A stretch of DNA of 64,000 nt from Paenibacillus rhizovicinus (GCF_010365285.1 NZ_CP048286.1:496001-560000); one strand, 5' to 3'. Positions 1-8,742 are shown, counted from the first letter of the stretch. Notes: generated from the letters alone by a model not told the origin. A program made the numbers and translations.

Positions 1-1675
1 GGACAGAACGGAACGAAGCGAATAACAGTATGTAATTGATGACAAGCACAAACCCCAGCGCTAGCGGGAGATGCAGCACTACCGCATCGTAAACTTCCTG
101 TTCGTATGTTGCTTCTCCTCCGGCATACAAGATCAGCGATCCCTGCGTCAGGCCGCCCTGCCAATCTCTGACCCAATTTCTCGTTTCCGCGGAAGCAGAA
201 TCTCCATCCAGGATCACACGAATCAACCGTTCGTCGTCTCCTCTCCCGCTCGCTGTGCTAAAGGTTCGATGCTGCTGTAGTTCCGCCCCCGCTTGCCGCT
301 TATTGGGAAGCGGCAGCTGTGCAATGGACGCGAAACGAACCATGGGATCTCTCTTCATGTTGGCGAGAAAATCGCTTAGTTCTTGCTGCTCTCTTCTGTC
401 CCATCGTCCGTCCGCCGCTCGTGCCAAAAGGTCGACTTCCGCTCCCGTGTCAGAAGAAAAGCGCTCGCGATAGGTATGAAAGGCCTCTCTCGCCGCCTCT
501 CCGCGCGGGAGCGAGTCCGCGTCGGGCACAGCGACGCGCATGCCGCCCAGCGGCAGTAAACACGCCAACAGCAAGCCGCCGCAGAACAAGCTTGTCCCGA
601 TTGGCCGCTTGATTGCGAGGCGCGGCAGCCTCTCCCAGCTAAGATGCGGGAATTGGCTGCCTTGCCTTTTCGGCTTTCGGCGCAGACGCGGTCCGACTAT
701 GACCAGAATGGCCGGAAGCAGCGTCGCATTGATCATCAGCGAGACGAGCGTCACCGCGATTGCACCCAGAGCAAGGCTCGTGAACATCGGCAGCGGGATG
801 AACAAGGTGCCCGCAAGACCAACTGCGACGCAGGCGCCGGAGTAAAGGACCGCTCTGCCCGATGTCGCCATCGTTCTGAATACCGCCCGGTCCGGAGGAT
901 GAACGGCAACTTCTTCCCTGAATCGGCTGACGATCAGGAGCGCAAAATCCAGGCATAGCGCAAGGCCCGCCATAGGCACTACGTCCAGGATGAATACGGA
1001 CAGCGGCTCTAGCTTGCCCGCGAAGTAAAGCATGCCCATCGTTCCGGTTACCGCAACGATGCCCGCCACGACCGGAATAAGCGCCGGCAGCAAGCCGCCA
1101 AACGCAAGCCACAGGAGCAGACAAGCAGCGGGGATGCCGAAACGTTCCGCTTTCGCAAGGTCTTCGCGGCTGGCTTCGTTCACGAGCCCTTGTACGACGG
1201 GCTTACCCGTCATCGTGATGCGGTAAAGCTCCGCTCTGGGCATTCGGCTGTTCAGCCTGTCCGTCATATCGGAAGCAATCGCGGACGCATTCCCATTCAA
1301 GGCGAGCATGGCATATGCGACGCGTTCCTTCATCATGTCGGCATGTTCCAGCGGCGAAGCGACGACGGAGATGCCGGGCACTGCATGGGCGCTTTCCAAG
1401 GCGATCTCAATAAACGCGCGAAAAGCAGGCATGGTGCCCCCGTCATCGGATTCGAACACGAGGATCACGGGATTGGGAGGGATGCCATATTCAGTGGCTA
1501 TGTGCCGTTGAACGAATTCGGCATCGCCTTTCGGCGTTAATCCGTGCCCTTGCGCGACAGTCGGCAGTTTGGAAGCAAAACCGCCGAAGAAGGCAATGAA
1601 CACGAGCCAGAGGAAGACGATAGCGGACGGATGCCGAACAGACAGTCGAACAAGCGGCTCCATGATCGGCGGCAT
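1..1675 (-). CDS. MMPL family (RND-type) transporter, C-terminus cut off by window edge
   Basis: Reading the minus strand from 1675 gives an open frame to the left edge without a stop (about 558 codons; full MMPL proteins are about 700-1000). It begins MPPIMEPLVRLS, then a first membrane segment (VFLWLVFIAFFGG), a large extracytoplasmic region, a bundle of hydrophobic segments including a VVPMAGLALCLDFALLIVSR stretch typical of MMPL cores, then a second half that starts with another membrane segment. MMPL proteins export lipids or hydrophobic metabolites with proton motive force. It follows the flavoprotein gene by about 20 bases, so it is probably the exporter of the polyketide-type product made by the genes upstream. 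In-frame ATGs at 1699, 1675 and 1663 are all possible; none has a strong Shine-Dalgarno. The family call is firm, the substrate is inference. Confidence 0.85.
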   Translation of the reverse strand, partial: MPPIMEPLVRLSVRHPSAIVFLWLVFIAFFGGFASKLPTVAQGHGLTPKGDAEFVQRHIATEYGIPPNPVILVFESDDGGTMPAFRAFIEIALESAHAVPGISVVASPLEHADMMKERVAYAMLALNGNASAIASDMTDRLNSRMPRAELYRITMTGKPVVQGLVNEASREDLAKAERFGIPAACLLLWLAFGGLLPALIPVVAGIVAVTGTMGMLYFAGKLEPLSVFILDVVPMAGLALCLDFALLIVSRFREEVAVHPPDRAVFRTMATSGRAVLYSGACVAVGLAGTLFIPLPMFTSLALGAIAVTLVSLMINATLLPAILVIVGPRLRRKPKRQGSQFPHLSWERLPRLAIKRPIGTSLFCGGLLLACLLPLGGMRVAVPDADSLPRGEAAREAFHTYRERFSSDTGAEVDLLARAADGRWDRREQQELSDFLANMKRDPMVRFASIAQLPLPNKRQAGAELQQHRTFSTASGRGDDERLIRVILDGDSASAETRNWVRDWQGGLTQGSLILYAGGEATYEQEVYDAVVLHLPLALGFVLVINYILLFASFRSV

Positions 1676-1695
1676 GCGAGTTTCGCGGAGGTCTA

Positions 1696-2871
1696 TTACC
1701 ATGGGAGAATGTCTGTATTACGTAACCGGGTTGCTTTCATCAACCGATTGACGATGCCAGGCAGCCGACTTGCAGCCACTGTTCCCAGCGTTGTTATCTG
1801 CTGATTGCCCAATGCACGCTGAAGTACTCTCCCCCAGCGAAGCGGACCGCGAAAATGCCGAGTGATGGCTTTCGTATAGTCGAACTTCCATTGTTGCAGC
1901 GACGTATCGCCCCTCAAATAGCGATCAGCCGAAACCGCACAAAGTTGGGCGGAACGGATCGCCATCGACATGCCGTCCCCGCACAAAGGCGGTATCGTCA
2001 CGCAGGCATCGCCGATCAATGGGATGCCGTTCCAAGTGAGCGGATCGTCGAAGAGCCGCACGGGCGCGACGGCGGTCTGAGTTCCCGTTACAGGCCTGGC
2101 TTTGGATATCCTTCGCGCTAACTGCGGATGACGAGCCCCGGCCGCTTCCAGCCAATCGTTAACCGCTGCCGGTATAGGCCGGAAAGAACTTTGGTCTAGC
2201 AGTGCCGCGGCGTTGACGATGCCCTCCCCTATAGAAGACAACCCCAAATAACCGCCTTTAAAGAAATAGAGCTCCAGCTCTCCGTCTGCCTCGATGCAGG
2301 ATAGATGCGACTTGACGCCAATATACGGACAAGGGGCCGGACGGCTGCGCTGCACGCCGGGGAAATTCAGAACATGTCCATTTCCTCCCCATGCTCCGAT
2401 TACGGCCCGAGACCGTATCCACGCTTGCTTATCTCCTCTTTTCGTCTCCAACTCATATTCCGTGGCATATTTGTCGCCCCGTGTGTGAATTGCGGCAACG
2501 GCCGTTCCCGTCACCACCTCGGCGCCTGCTAGCCGAGCTTCTTCGTGCAGCGCCTCATCGAGGCTGAATCGGCTTATTCCCCAGGCTGCGCCAGGCAATT
2601 GCACGGGTATTGAAGCCCCGCTTTCGAAGACCAGCCGCGCTCGTTGAACGACGGCAGGCCGAAGCGCTTGAAGACGATCTCCTAAACCGAGGGCGACCAG
2701 CGCATCAACCGCTTCCGGCGAAAGAAATTCGCCGCAGACTTTATGACGCGGAAACGTCCGGCGATCGATGAGCGCGACCTTCCATCCCCGCCTTGCGAGC
2801 AGAATGGCCATACAGCTGCCAGCTATGCCGCCGCCGAGAATCGCCGTGTCTATCATTACGCAATCACTCAT
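1696..2871 (-). CDS. FAD-dependent oxidoreductase of the geranylgeranyl reductase / aromatic monooxygenase type
   Basis: 391 residues. An N-terminal dinucleotide-binding motif GGGIAGS at about residues 13-19 is followed by the acidic end of the second strand (ALIDRR), a VCGEFLSPEAVDAL segment like the (K)PCGE motif of geranylgeranyl-reductase-like flavoproteins, and a second flavin-contact motif near residue 288 (IGDACVTIPPLCGDGM). Such enzymes reduce isoprenoid double bonds or hydroxylate aromatic rings. The start ATG overlaps the end of the methyltransferase gene by 8 bases and has GGAGTG upstream, so it is translationally coupled within the type III PKS operon. A tailoring role on the polyketide product is inferred from this context. 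No truncation seen. Confidence 0.85.
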   Translation of the reverse strand: MSDCVMIDTAILGGGIAGSCMAILLARRGWKVALIDRRTFPRHKVCGEFLSPEAVDALVALGLGDRLQALRPAVVQRARLVFESGASIPVQLPGAAWGISRFSLDEALHEEARLAGAEVVTGTAVAAIHTRGDKYATEYELETKRGDKQAWIRSRAVIGAWGGNGHVLNFPGVQRSRPAPCPYIGVKSHLSCIEADGELELYFFKGGYLGLSSIGEGIVNAAALLDQSSFRPIPAAVNDWLEAAGARHPQLARRISKARPVTGTQTAVAPVRLFDDPLTWNGIPLIGDACVTIPPLCGDGMSMAIRSAQLCAVSADRYLRGDTSLQQWKFDYTKAITRHFRGPLRWGRVLQRALGNQQITTLGTVAASRLPGIVNRLMKATRLRNTDILPW

Positions 2872-3592
2872 GAGCGCTCACTCCGGTTTTGACGGGAATG
2901 GTAACGACATAGCGAAACAAAGGCCGCCAATTGCAGGTCATCCCCGGTATGCCGAGCGCTTCGTTCAATCGCATCCAATCCTCTTTTCGAAAGCCTTTCG
3001 CAACAGATAGCGGACCATCGTTTCGAATGTATCGGTTGCCCGATACGAGCCGAGCAGCGAGCCATACGGCCGCCCACGCCAGCCAATGCCTGTGAATATC
3101 CTGAATGACGATGCCCATCCTGGAAGCCCTCAACATTGCGGAAGCAGCGTCCGGCAGTTCGGCGGATTCGAAATGATGCAAGAATTGCGATCCGGTCACG
3201 ATATCGGCTCCTTGCTCATCCAGTTCCGACAAGTCACGGCAGATGACCGAGATCCGTGGTTCGTTCGCGAAGAGAGCAGCCGCTTCCGCACAAGCCTCTT
3301 GCGTTCGGTCGACCAGCGTCACGGTCAGCTCGATTCCCTGCGCATCGGCCCATCGCAGCAAGGCTGCATTGACGTCGCCGGAACCCGCTCCAATATCGAG
3401 CATGCTCAATCGGCGAGGCTTGCCGGCTCGTACCCATAATCGGTTAACGCCGTACAAGGTCGGGGCCGCCGCTGCGAATAGACGGTTCAACCTGCGAAGA
3501 TGCCGCAGCGCCTCCCTTAACTCTTCTCCGCCTTGCGTCAAGTCATCCATGAGCTCGGGCAAAGAAGAACGTTCGCGGAGCAGCCTACGCAT
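2864..3592 (-). CDS. Class I SAM-dependent methyltransferase of the type III PKS operon
   Basis: 242 residues. The SAM-binding motif I is LDIGAGSGD at about residues 65-73, and an acidic residue at the end of strand 2 (TLVDRTQ) fits ribose binding. A motif-IV-like DIVTGSQFLHHFE segment follows, typical of small-molecule methyltransferases. It overlaps the PKS gene upstream by 8 bases and the flavoprotein gene downstream by 8 bases, so the three are one translationally coupled unit. The likely job is O- or C-methylation of a polyketide such as an alkylpyrone or alkylresorcinol; the substrate is inference. The N-terminal 50 residues are helical and Leu/Arg-rich, and a start at an internal Met (MDDLTQ) cannot be excluded. 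Confidence 0.85.
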   Translation of the reverse strand: MRRLLRERSSLPELMDDLTQGGEELREALRHLRRLNRLFAAAAPTLYGVNRLWVRAGKPRRLSMLDIGAGSGDVNAALLRWADAQGIELTVTLVDRTQEACAEAAALFANEPRISVICRDLSELDEQGADIVTGSQFLHHFESAELPDAASAMLRASRMGIVIQDIHRHWLAWAAVWLAARLVSGNRYIRNDGPLSVAKGFRKEDWMRLNEALGIPGMTCNWRPLFRYVVTIPVKTGVSAHE

Positions 3593-4751
3593 GAGGAATC
3601 ATCCCTGCACCGGTGCCAACTTGCTGCTTGCTTTCCTTATTAGGCAGATAGGCGATCGGTACGATTTCGCAGGATAGTCCGGGTCCGAAAGCCAGGCAGA
3701 AGCCCTCCGTTCTCTCGGCGCCGTCCCGCTTCAGAGACTCGCGAATGTCGGCTAGAACGAACAGAATCGTCGCGGAAGACATGTTTCCGTAGACGCGGAG
3801 CACATTGCGGCTGAAGCCGGTATGCTCCTCGGACAATCCAAGCGTATCTTCGAGCGCGTCGATAATGCCTTTCCCTCCGGGATGAATGGCCCAGATTCCC
3901 GGATCAGGACCGCCATCTCGCAAGAGCGGCGTAAGATGACCAGGAATCGTGTCTCCGATTAACTGGGAGATGCGAGGGGATAAGAACAGGTCGTAACCGT
4001 AATTACCGACCTCCCATATCATCTCGCCGGCCGAGTCCGGCATCAGGCCGCTGTGTGCCTTTCCCAGCGCGAAGACGGGGCCGTCTGACTGCTCCGCGCT
4101 CCCAATGACGCATGCTGAAGCACCGTCACCGAAGAACGAAGCCCCGAATAAGGCTTCTCGCTCTGGTGACGATTGCATATGAATCGTGCACAATTCGACG
4201 CTGACAATCAGCGTAACGGCGGCCGGATGCGCAGCGACGAGATCCCTCGCAATGCCAATTGCTTTCAACCCTGCCGCGCAGCCGAGAAACGTGAGCGGAA
4301 TGCGGTTGACCGAACGGGATAACCCAAGCTGCCAGACGAGCACTGCATCAAGGCCAGGCAGAAACTGCCCGGTACAACTAACCGTTAACAGGTGGGTAAT
4401 GGCTTCCGGTCCGACGCCGGCATCCGCGAGAGCCTTCTTAGCCGCCTGAAGCGCCAGCGGCGGTGCAGCTTGTTTATAAGTTGCCATTCGTTCTGCCGTA
4501 GTCGGTACCGGCAATCCGGATTTTTGGGCGAAGTAACGGTTGTTCTCAGCCGGCTCGAGCAAACCAGGCTCGCATGTATAGCGGGTTTGCACGCCGCATT
4601 GCTTGAAGATCCGTTTCGCCCAACGGGCGGCGTCAGGCGTATTGCTTAGGGCATGTGACAATCGCTGCGTCGTTTCTGCCTGGTCGAGCACATGGTCCGG
4701 TACAGCCGTGCCGATGCCGAGCATCGCGATCGTTGCCTCGTAGGATTTCAT
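3585..4751 (-). CDS. Type III polyketide synthase (chalcone/stilbene synthase family)
   Basis: 388 residues, the usual size of a type III PKS. The thiolase-fold triad is visible: Cys158 in FLGCAAGLKA, His290 in IHPGGKG and Asn323 in YGNMSSATILF. The GFGPG-like loop is present near the C-terminus as FGPGLSCE. The enzyme condenses a fatty-acyl or other CoA starter with malonyl-CoA to make pyrones, resorcinols or related phenolic lipids; it is cytosolic. It is the first gene of a coupled operon with a methyltransferase, a flavoprotein and an MMPL exporter. That differs from the bpsA/bpsB pair of Bacillus subtilis, where the partner is an isoprenylcysteine-type methyltransferase. The ATG has AAGGGG about 10 bases upstream. 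Product identity is not predictable from sequence. Confidence 0.93.
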   Translation of the reverse strand: MKSYEATIAMLGIGTAVPDHVLDQAETTQRLSHALSNTPDAARWAKRIFKQCGVQTRYTCEPGLLEPAENNRYFAQKSGLPVPTTAERMATYKQAAPPLALQAAKKALADAGVGPEAITHLLTVSCTGQFLPGLDAVLVWQLGLSRSVNRIPLTFLGCAAGLKAIGIARDLVAAHPAAVTLIVSVELCTIHMQSSPEREALFGASFFGDGASACVIGSAEQSDGPVFALGKAHSGLMPDSAGEMIWEVGNYGYDLFLSPRISQLIGDTIPGHLTPLLRDGGPDPGIWAIHPGGKGIIDALEDTLGLSEEHTGFSRNVLRVYGNMSSATILFVLADIRESLKRDGAERTEGFCLAFGPGLSCEIVPIAYLPNKESKQQVGTGAGMIPHA

Positions 4752-4879
4752 CGTGGTTCAGCCCCTTTTCGAAACGAATGAGACATGCTTTCCTTATATG
4801 TATTCTTCTTCCAGGGGCATTATGATGAAGGCCTTACTATCGCTGCGCTAAAAGCGTTGACTTCATGATTTCAAACGCG

Positions 4880-4903
4880 AAAAAAGCCGCGATTTACGCG
4901 GCT
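4880..4903 (-). terminator. Intrinsic terminator of the 42-residue protein gene
   Basis: The stem AGCCGCG/CGCGGCT with a 5-base loop (top strand gatttac region) is followed on the minus strand by a run of six T. It sits about 40 bases after the stop of the small gene at 4945-5073. Confidence 0.85.
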
Positions 4904-4944
4904 GACTTTCGTCTGAGCACAAGACTGCAATCATAGGGCATGCA

Positions 4945-5073
4945 TTAGGGGTTGTTCGTATGCTGTACATTAGACAGCTTCGCTGACGGCTTGCCTTTCC
5001 CCTTCTGGGCATTCTTGCGCTGCTTCTCTTGCGTATCGTTAAACTTCTGCACAAACTCGCTCGTGGAATCCAT
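4945..5073 (-). CDS. Small basic hydrophilic protein, 42 residues, unknown function
   Basis: This short frame starts MDSTSEFVQKF at an ATG with GGAG placed 8 bases upstream and ends at TAA, with a good terminator just after it. The protein is Lys/Gln/Asn-rich, without Cys or hydrophobic segment, and ends QHTNNP. Size, composition and the isolated, self-terminated gene resemble minor small acid-soluble spore proteins of Bacillales, but I cannot match it to a named Ssp family. Spore packaging is therefore only a suggestion. The clean ribosome binding site and terminator argue that it is a real gene. Confidence 0.6.
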   Translation of the reverse strand: MDSTSEFVQKFNDTQEKQRKNAQKGKGKPSAKLSNVQHTNNP

Positions 5074-5301
5074 CTCGATCACTCCGTTTCATTTATTCAG
5101 CGCGCAAATCTGTCATGCCCGGGCCCTGTCTTTACATTTTCCAGCGGAAGATTAACCTATTCGAAGGAAAGGAGACAGTTTGTTCCAGAACGCGCATGGA
5201 TAATCCCGAGTAAAGCGAGAGACATTATATCCGTTTTCTCTTAAGTATCTCTAGTGTCAGTCGTAAGTGCGGAAGAACCGATGCAAGAAGGAGCGCCAAT
5301 C

Positions 5302-6537
5302 GTGAAACATAAACAGAAAAAGAAACTGGATTTGGCCGCACTCTCGACCATTCCGTTAATTATGACGCTTGCCAATTCCATGCTCATTCCAATTCTTCCC
5401 ATAATGCAGCGGGAGCTAAAGATCTCGGATTTGCAAACAAGCTTGATTATTACCGTGTATGCCGCTGTATCGATCGTGTGCATTCCTTTGGCCGGGTATT
5501 TATCTGACCGGTTTGGCCGGAAGCGGATTATCGTCATCGGCTTAGCGGTCGTGGCGTTAGGCGGATTAATCTCTGGACTGGCGGCATGGCTAATGGACGC
5601 ACATGGCGGATACGATGTCATTTTGCTGGGGCGGTTTGTCCAAGGGATCGGGGCTGCAGGAGCTTTTCCGATCGTGCTCCCCTTGGTCGGCGATATGTTT
5701 GACGATAAAGAAGAAGTAAGCAGCGCTCTGGGCATGATCGAAACCTCCAATACGTTCGGCAAAGTGCTCAGTCCGGTATTGGGCTCGGCCTTGGCGCTGG
5801 TTTTGTGGTTTCTGCCCCTTGCCGTTATTCCGTTGATCGCGGTCTTATCCATCCTGGCTGTCATCTTCTTCGTGAAGTCCCCTGATACGAGCAAGAGCGC
5901 TCCTACGCTAGATCCAAACACGAATAAACGTTTTCGTACATTCGTCCATCATACCGCCGTATTGCTGTCCCAGAAAGGACACTGGCTGTATGCGATCTTC
6001 GCCATCGGCTGCCTTGTCATGTTCATTATGTTCGGATTTCTCTATTACTTATCTTCCGTATTAGAACAGCATTATCATATCGAGGGCATTAAGAAAGGCT
6101 TACTATTAGCGATTCCGTTAAGCGGGATCTGTATATTGTCGTTTATAACAGGGAAAATCGTTGGCGAGAATAAGCTCCGCATGAAGGTGTTCGGCGTTAT
6201 CGGGCTGATTGCTCTGACTGCCGCTATGCTGACTTGCGGGATTGTCAACACGAAGAGCTTATGGTTCCTGATTTCACTCATGTTCATCAGCGGTGCGGGA
6301 ATCGGTCTCGTGCTCCCGAGTCTCGATGCGTTGATTACGGAAGGTATCGAGAAGAAGCAGCGCGGAACGATCACTTCCTTGTACAGCAGCGCCCGGTTCA
6401 TTGGCGTTGCCTTAGGCCCGTTAATTGCCTCCGTCATGTTGAAAAGCGAAGAATGGTTATTCTATTTATTCGCGGGCAGTGCGCTGCTTTGCTTCATTCT
6501 TGCTCTGTTTACGATCAAGCCGAAAAAGTCCGAATAG
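5302..6537 (+). CDS. Major facilitator superfamily drug exporter
   Basis: 411 residues from the GTG at 5302, chosen because AAGGAG lies 8 bases upstream; a longer frame from the GTG at 5254 (427 residues) or the ATG at 5281 is possible. The first membrane helix (TIPLIMTLANSMLIPILPIM) is followed by the MFS motif A between helices 2 and 3, GYLSDRFGRKR, and a helix-5 region GMIETSNTFGKVLSPVLGS as in drug-proton antiporters. The chain ends with a short cytoplasmic tail (IKPKKSE). It is a 12-14 helix proton-driven exporter of the Bmr/Tet/QacA type; the substrate cannot be told. It stands alone, followed by its own hairpin. Confidence 0.9.
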   Translation: MKHKQKKKLDLAALSTIPLIMTLANSMLIPILPIMQRELKISDLQTSLIITVYAAVSIVCIPLAGYLSDRFGRKRIIVIGLAVVALGGLISGLAAWLMDAHGGYDVILLGRFVQGIGAAGAFPIVLPLVGDMFDDKEEVSSALGMIETSNTFGKVLSPVLGSALALVLWFLPLAVIPLIAVLSILAVIFFVKSPDTSKSAPTLDPNTNKRFRTFVHHTAVLLSQKGHWLYAIFAIGCLVMFIMFGFLYYLSSVLEQHYHIEGIKKGLLLAIPLSGICILSFITGKIVGENKLRMKVFGVIGLIALTAAMLTCGIVNTKSLWFLISLMFISGAGIGLVLPSLDALITEGIEKKQRGTITSLYSSARFIGVALGPLIASVMLKSEEWLFYLFAGSALLCFILALFTIKPKKSE

Positions 6538-6539
6538 CA

Positions 6540-6596
6540 AAAAAGCAGCAAGAAAAAGCATTACGAAAAAGCGGCATGCTATGCTGCTTTTTCTGC
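6540..6596 (+). terminator. Probable terminator of the MFS gene
   Basis: AAAAAGCAGCA is matched by TGCTGCTTTTT about 30 bases later, giving a stem with a long loop that ends in T5, just after the MFS stop codon. Confidence 0.6.
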
Positions 6597-6647
6597 GCTG
6601 CTTTTTCTGTGCTGCTCCTTGATTGTCTGAATCTGTATGGAATGGAT

Positions 6648-6910
6648 CTACGGCTTCAAAATGATTGTCATCGCATTGTCCTCTTTCTTGCTAAAGATCT
6701 TGTACCCGTGCTCCGTCTCGTCCCAACCGATCCGGTGACTGATGATATCGGTCGGATCGAACACGCCTTCTTTGAGTTGACGATAAGCTCCGGCATATAA
6801 TGGATGACCGGTGCTTGTCCCAATTTCACGGTAATGTTGCGTGCGAACAAATCGCCGAACGGAAAGGCGTTATAATTCGTTCCGTACACAATTCGGTATT
6901 CGCAATTCAA
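6648..6910 (-). pseudogene. Remnant of a zinc-dependent alcohol/formaldehyde dehydrogenase, C-terminal part, frameshifted
   Basis: On the minus strand, one frame gives NCEYRIVYGTNYNAFPFGDLF and GQAPVIHY; then the frame changes and a second frame gives AYRQLKEGVFDPTDIISHR and ends DNAMTIILKP before a stop. Together these read as the last 85 or so residues of a medium-chain zinc-dependent alcohol dehydrogenase (the FDPTDIISHR segment is typical of the C-terminal catalytic domain). Removing two bases (AT) near 6816 would restore the frame. The N-terminal 300 residues with the zinc and NAD sites are absent, so this cannot be functional. It is a relic left between the MFS gene and the WGxxGxxG gene. 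Confidence 0.75.
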
Positions 6911-6911
6911 A

Positions 6912-6943
6912 ATATAAAAGACCGTGACTGACTGCCACGGTCT
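6912..6943 (-). terminator. Terminator of the WGxxGxxG gene
   Basis: AGACCGTG/CACGGTCT stem with a 9-base loop, followed on the minus strand by TTTTATATTTT, about 25 bases past the stop of the gene at 6970. Confidence 0.75.
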
Positions 6944-6969
6944 CTTCGTTTAATCGAAATCCCTCTTGA

Positions 6970-7287
6970 TCAGGTACGTTCAGGATTCCGATCATGATTA
7001 CGGCTTCTCATTCCAGCTAGCCCGATTAAACCTAACAGCCCCAACCATCCCCAATCGAAATCATTGTCATCGTTGACGGCGTTCGTCCGATAATTGCCGC
7101 CGGTCGCGGTTGAGGTTGCATTATAATTATTCATTGAACGATTGTCATAAGATGAGTTATTCATGGTGTTAGGCGACGTTATGTTGTTTACATGATTTGA
7201 TCCTGCAGCGCTCGATATTCCGGTCCCCAACAGTATTGCAAAGCAGCTTAACAGCGAACATGCCAATACATATTTCAATTTCCTCAA
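6970..7287 (-). CDS. WGxxGxxG family secreted protein
   Basis: 105 residues from a TTG start, chosen because GAGGGG lies 9 bases upstream and it gives a compact signal peptide (MRKLKYVLACSLLSCFAILL, cleavage near SSAAG). The mature part is a low-complexity Asn/Ser/Thr/Tyr region, an acidic NDDNDFD patch, the hallmark WGWLGLLGLIGLAG segment, and a short Arg-rich tail (MRSRNHDRNPERT). This signal peptide, spacer, WGxxGxxG hydrophobic segment and basic tail is the known layout of small Firmicutes envelope proteins of that name. Their function is not known; the tail resembles sorting signals that end in a membrane segment plus basic residues. The gene has its own terminator. Confidence 0.8.
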   Translation of the reverse strand: MRKLKYVLACSLLSCFAILLGTGISSAAGSNHVNNITSPNTMNNSSYDNRSMNNYNATSTATGGNYRTNAVNDDNDFDWGWLGLLGLIGLAGMRSRNHDRNPERT

Positions 7288-7464
7288 TGAAGTCAACCCC
7301 TCGTGTATATTGTTGAATCGTTGTTGGTTTTCCCTTTAAGGAATTACAATATGTATTCACATTCAAATTCACTTTGGTTTTCTTATTTTCAACTTTTCAA
7401 TACTTTCCGTCACATCTTCATTCGTTCATTAACCATGTTGGATTTTTTTATTTCACGCGAAATA

Positions 7465-7488
7465 ACCCTGACACAAGGCTGTCAGGGT
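7465..7488. repeat. Perfect inverted repeat upstream of the epoxide hydrolase gene
   Basis: ACCCTGACA caaggc TGTCAGGGT, a perfect 9-bp stem with a 6-base loop. No gene ends here, so it is either an operator, a 5' leader hairpin or a stray terminator. The rest of 7288-7557 shows only AT-rich sequence. Confidence 0.6.
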
Positions 7489-7557
7489 CTATGAGCTAAA
7501 CTTAGACATGTAAGCAAGTGAATGATAACGAACCCCAAATTCGAGGAGGCCATTAGA

Positions 7558-8742
7558 ATGACAATGAGTAACGCAAAGACAAATCAAGCAAAACAAGAAA
7601 GCTCCATGAATGCCGACATTCATCCGTTCCGCATCCACATTCCTCAAGCAGACTTGGACGATTTGAAGCGGCGATTAGCTCAAACGCGTTGGTTCCATGG
7701 CACTTCGGACTCGGAATGGAAATACGGCGTTTCCAAGGATTATCTGAAGGATGTCCTCAGCTATTGGCAGGAAGGTTACGACTGGCGAACTCACGAAGCA
7801 CGTCTGAACGAATACCCGCAATACGTTACGACTATTGACGGAGCGAACATACATTTCATGCATATTCTCTCCCCCGAGCCGGATGCCGTCCCGCTGATCC
7901 TTACGCATGGATTCCCTAGCTCGATCGCCGAGTTCCTCGATCTCATCGATCCGCTGACCAATCCGCGCGCTCACGGCGGAAACCAGGCAGATGCCTTCCA
8001 TCTCGTCATACCGTCCGTGCCGGGCTTCGGTTTCTCAGGTGCTAACCTTGAAGCAGGCTGGAATATCGCACGCATCGCGCAAGCCTGGGATGAGCTCATG
8101 AACCGCCTAGGTTATGGCTGCTATTGTTCCCACGGCAGCGACCTCGGCGCGCTCGTCTCCAGGGAACTGGGCATGATGAAGCCGGATAAACTGCTTGCCA
8201 TTCATGTGCTTCAGCTCTTCTCTTTCCCTTCCGGCGACCCGGCAGAGATGGCCATGTTGACCGAGGAGGATGGCAAAAGGCTGCAATTCCTGGCTAATTT
8301 CCAAGAACGTGCCGGTTTCAACGCCATTCAGTCGACTCGTCCGCAGACGCTGTCTTACGGTCTCGCAGATTCTCCGGTCGGTCAGCTTGCTTGGATCGCC
8401 GAGCTGTTCAATGGCTTTGGCGATCATGTCGACTTCATTCAGCGGGAGTCCCTGCTTACGAATACGATGATTTACTGGTTAACCAATACAGCTGAGTCGT
8501 CTGCACGCCTGTACTACGAGAATGCCCATCTTCCTAATCCAACCGCTCGGGAAGTAAACACCTCACCGACTGGAGTTGCCGTATTCGGCAATGATTTCAA
8601 GTCGATCGAGCTCTTCGCAAGACGGGATAATACGAATATCGTGCACTGGTCGGAATTTGAACGCGGTACGCATTTTGCAGCCTATGATGAGCCTAAGCTG
8701 CTAGCTGCTGAACTTAGAAGCTTCTTCCGCCGCTTCCGCTGA
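7558..8742 (+). CDS. Epoxide hydrolase family alpha/beta-hydrolase
   Basis: 394 residues from the ATG at 7558, which has GGAGG 8-9 bases upstream; an upstream in-frame ATG at 7522 lacks one. The N-terminal ~115 residues (HPFRIHIPQADLDDLKRRL, TRW) are the EHN domain of microsomal-type epoxide hydrolases. The alpha/beta-hydrolase core follows: oxyanion HGFPSS, then VPGFGFSG, the nucleophile elbow HGSDLG with Asp, and the catalytic His in GTHFAAYDEP near the C-terminus. Asp rather than Ser at the elbow supports epoxide or ester-intermediate chemistry. It is cytosolic. The WYL regulator downstream on the same strand may control it. Confidence 0.9.
   Translation: MTMSNAKTNQAKQESSMNADIHPFRIHIPQADLDDLKRRLAQTRWFHGTSDSEWKYGVSKDYLKDVLSYWQEGYDWRTHEARLNEYPQYVTTIDGANIHFMHILSPEPDAVPLILTHGFPSSIAEFLDLIDPLTNPRAHGGNQADAFHLVIPSVPGFGFSGANLEAGWNIARIAQAWDELMNRLGYGCYCSHGSDLGALVSRELGMMKPDKLLAIHVLQLFSFPSGDPAEMAMLTEEDGKRLQFLANFQERAGFNAIQSTRPQTLSYGLADSPVGQLAWIAELFNGFGDHVDFIQRESLLTNTMIYWLTNTAESSARLYYENAHLPNPTAREVNTSPTGVAVFGNDFKSIELFARRDNTNIVHWSEFERGTHFAAYDEPKLLAAELRSFFRRFR

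Noticed and set aside
639-1124. 161-codon minus-strand frame (MSAPVACVWRL...)
   Set aside because: Arg/Gly/Ser-rich shadow of the MMPL gene, whose frame carries clear membrane segments through the same DNA.
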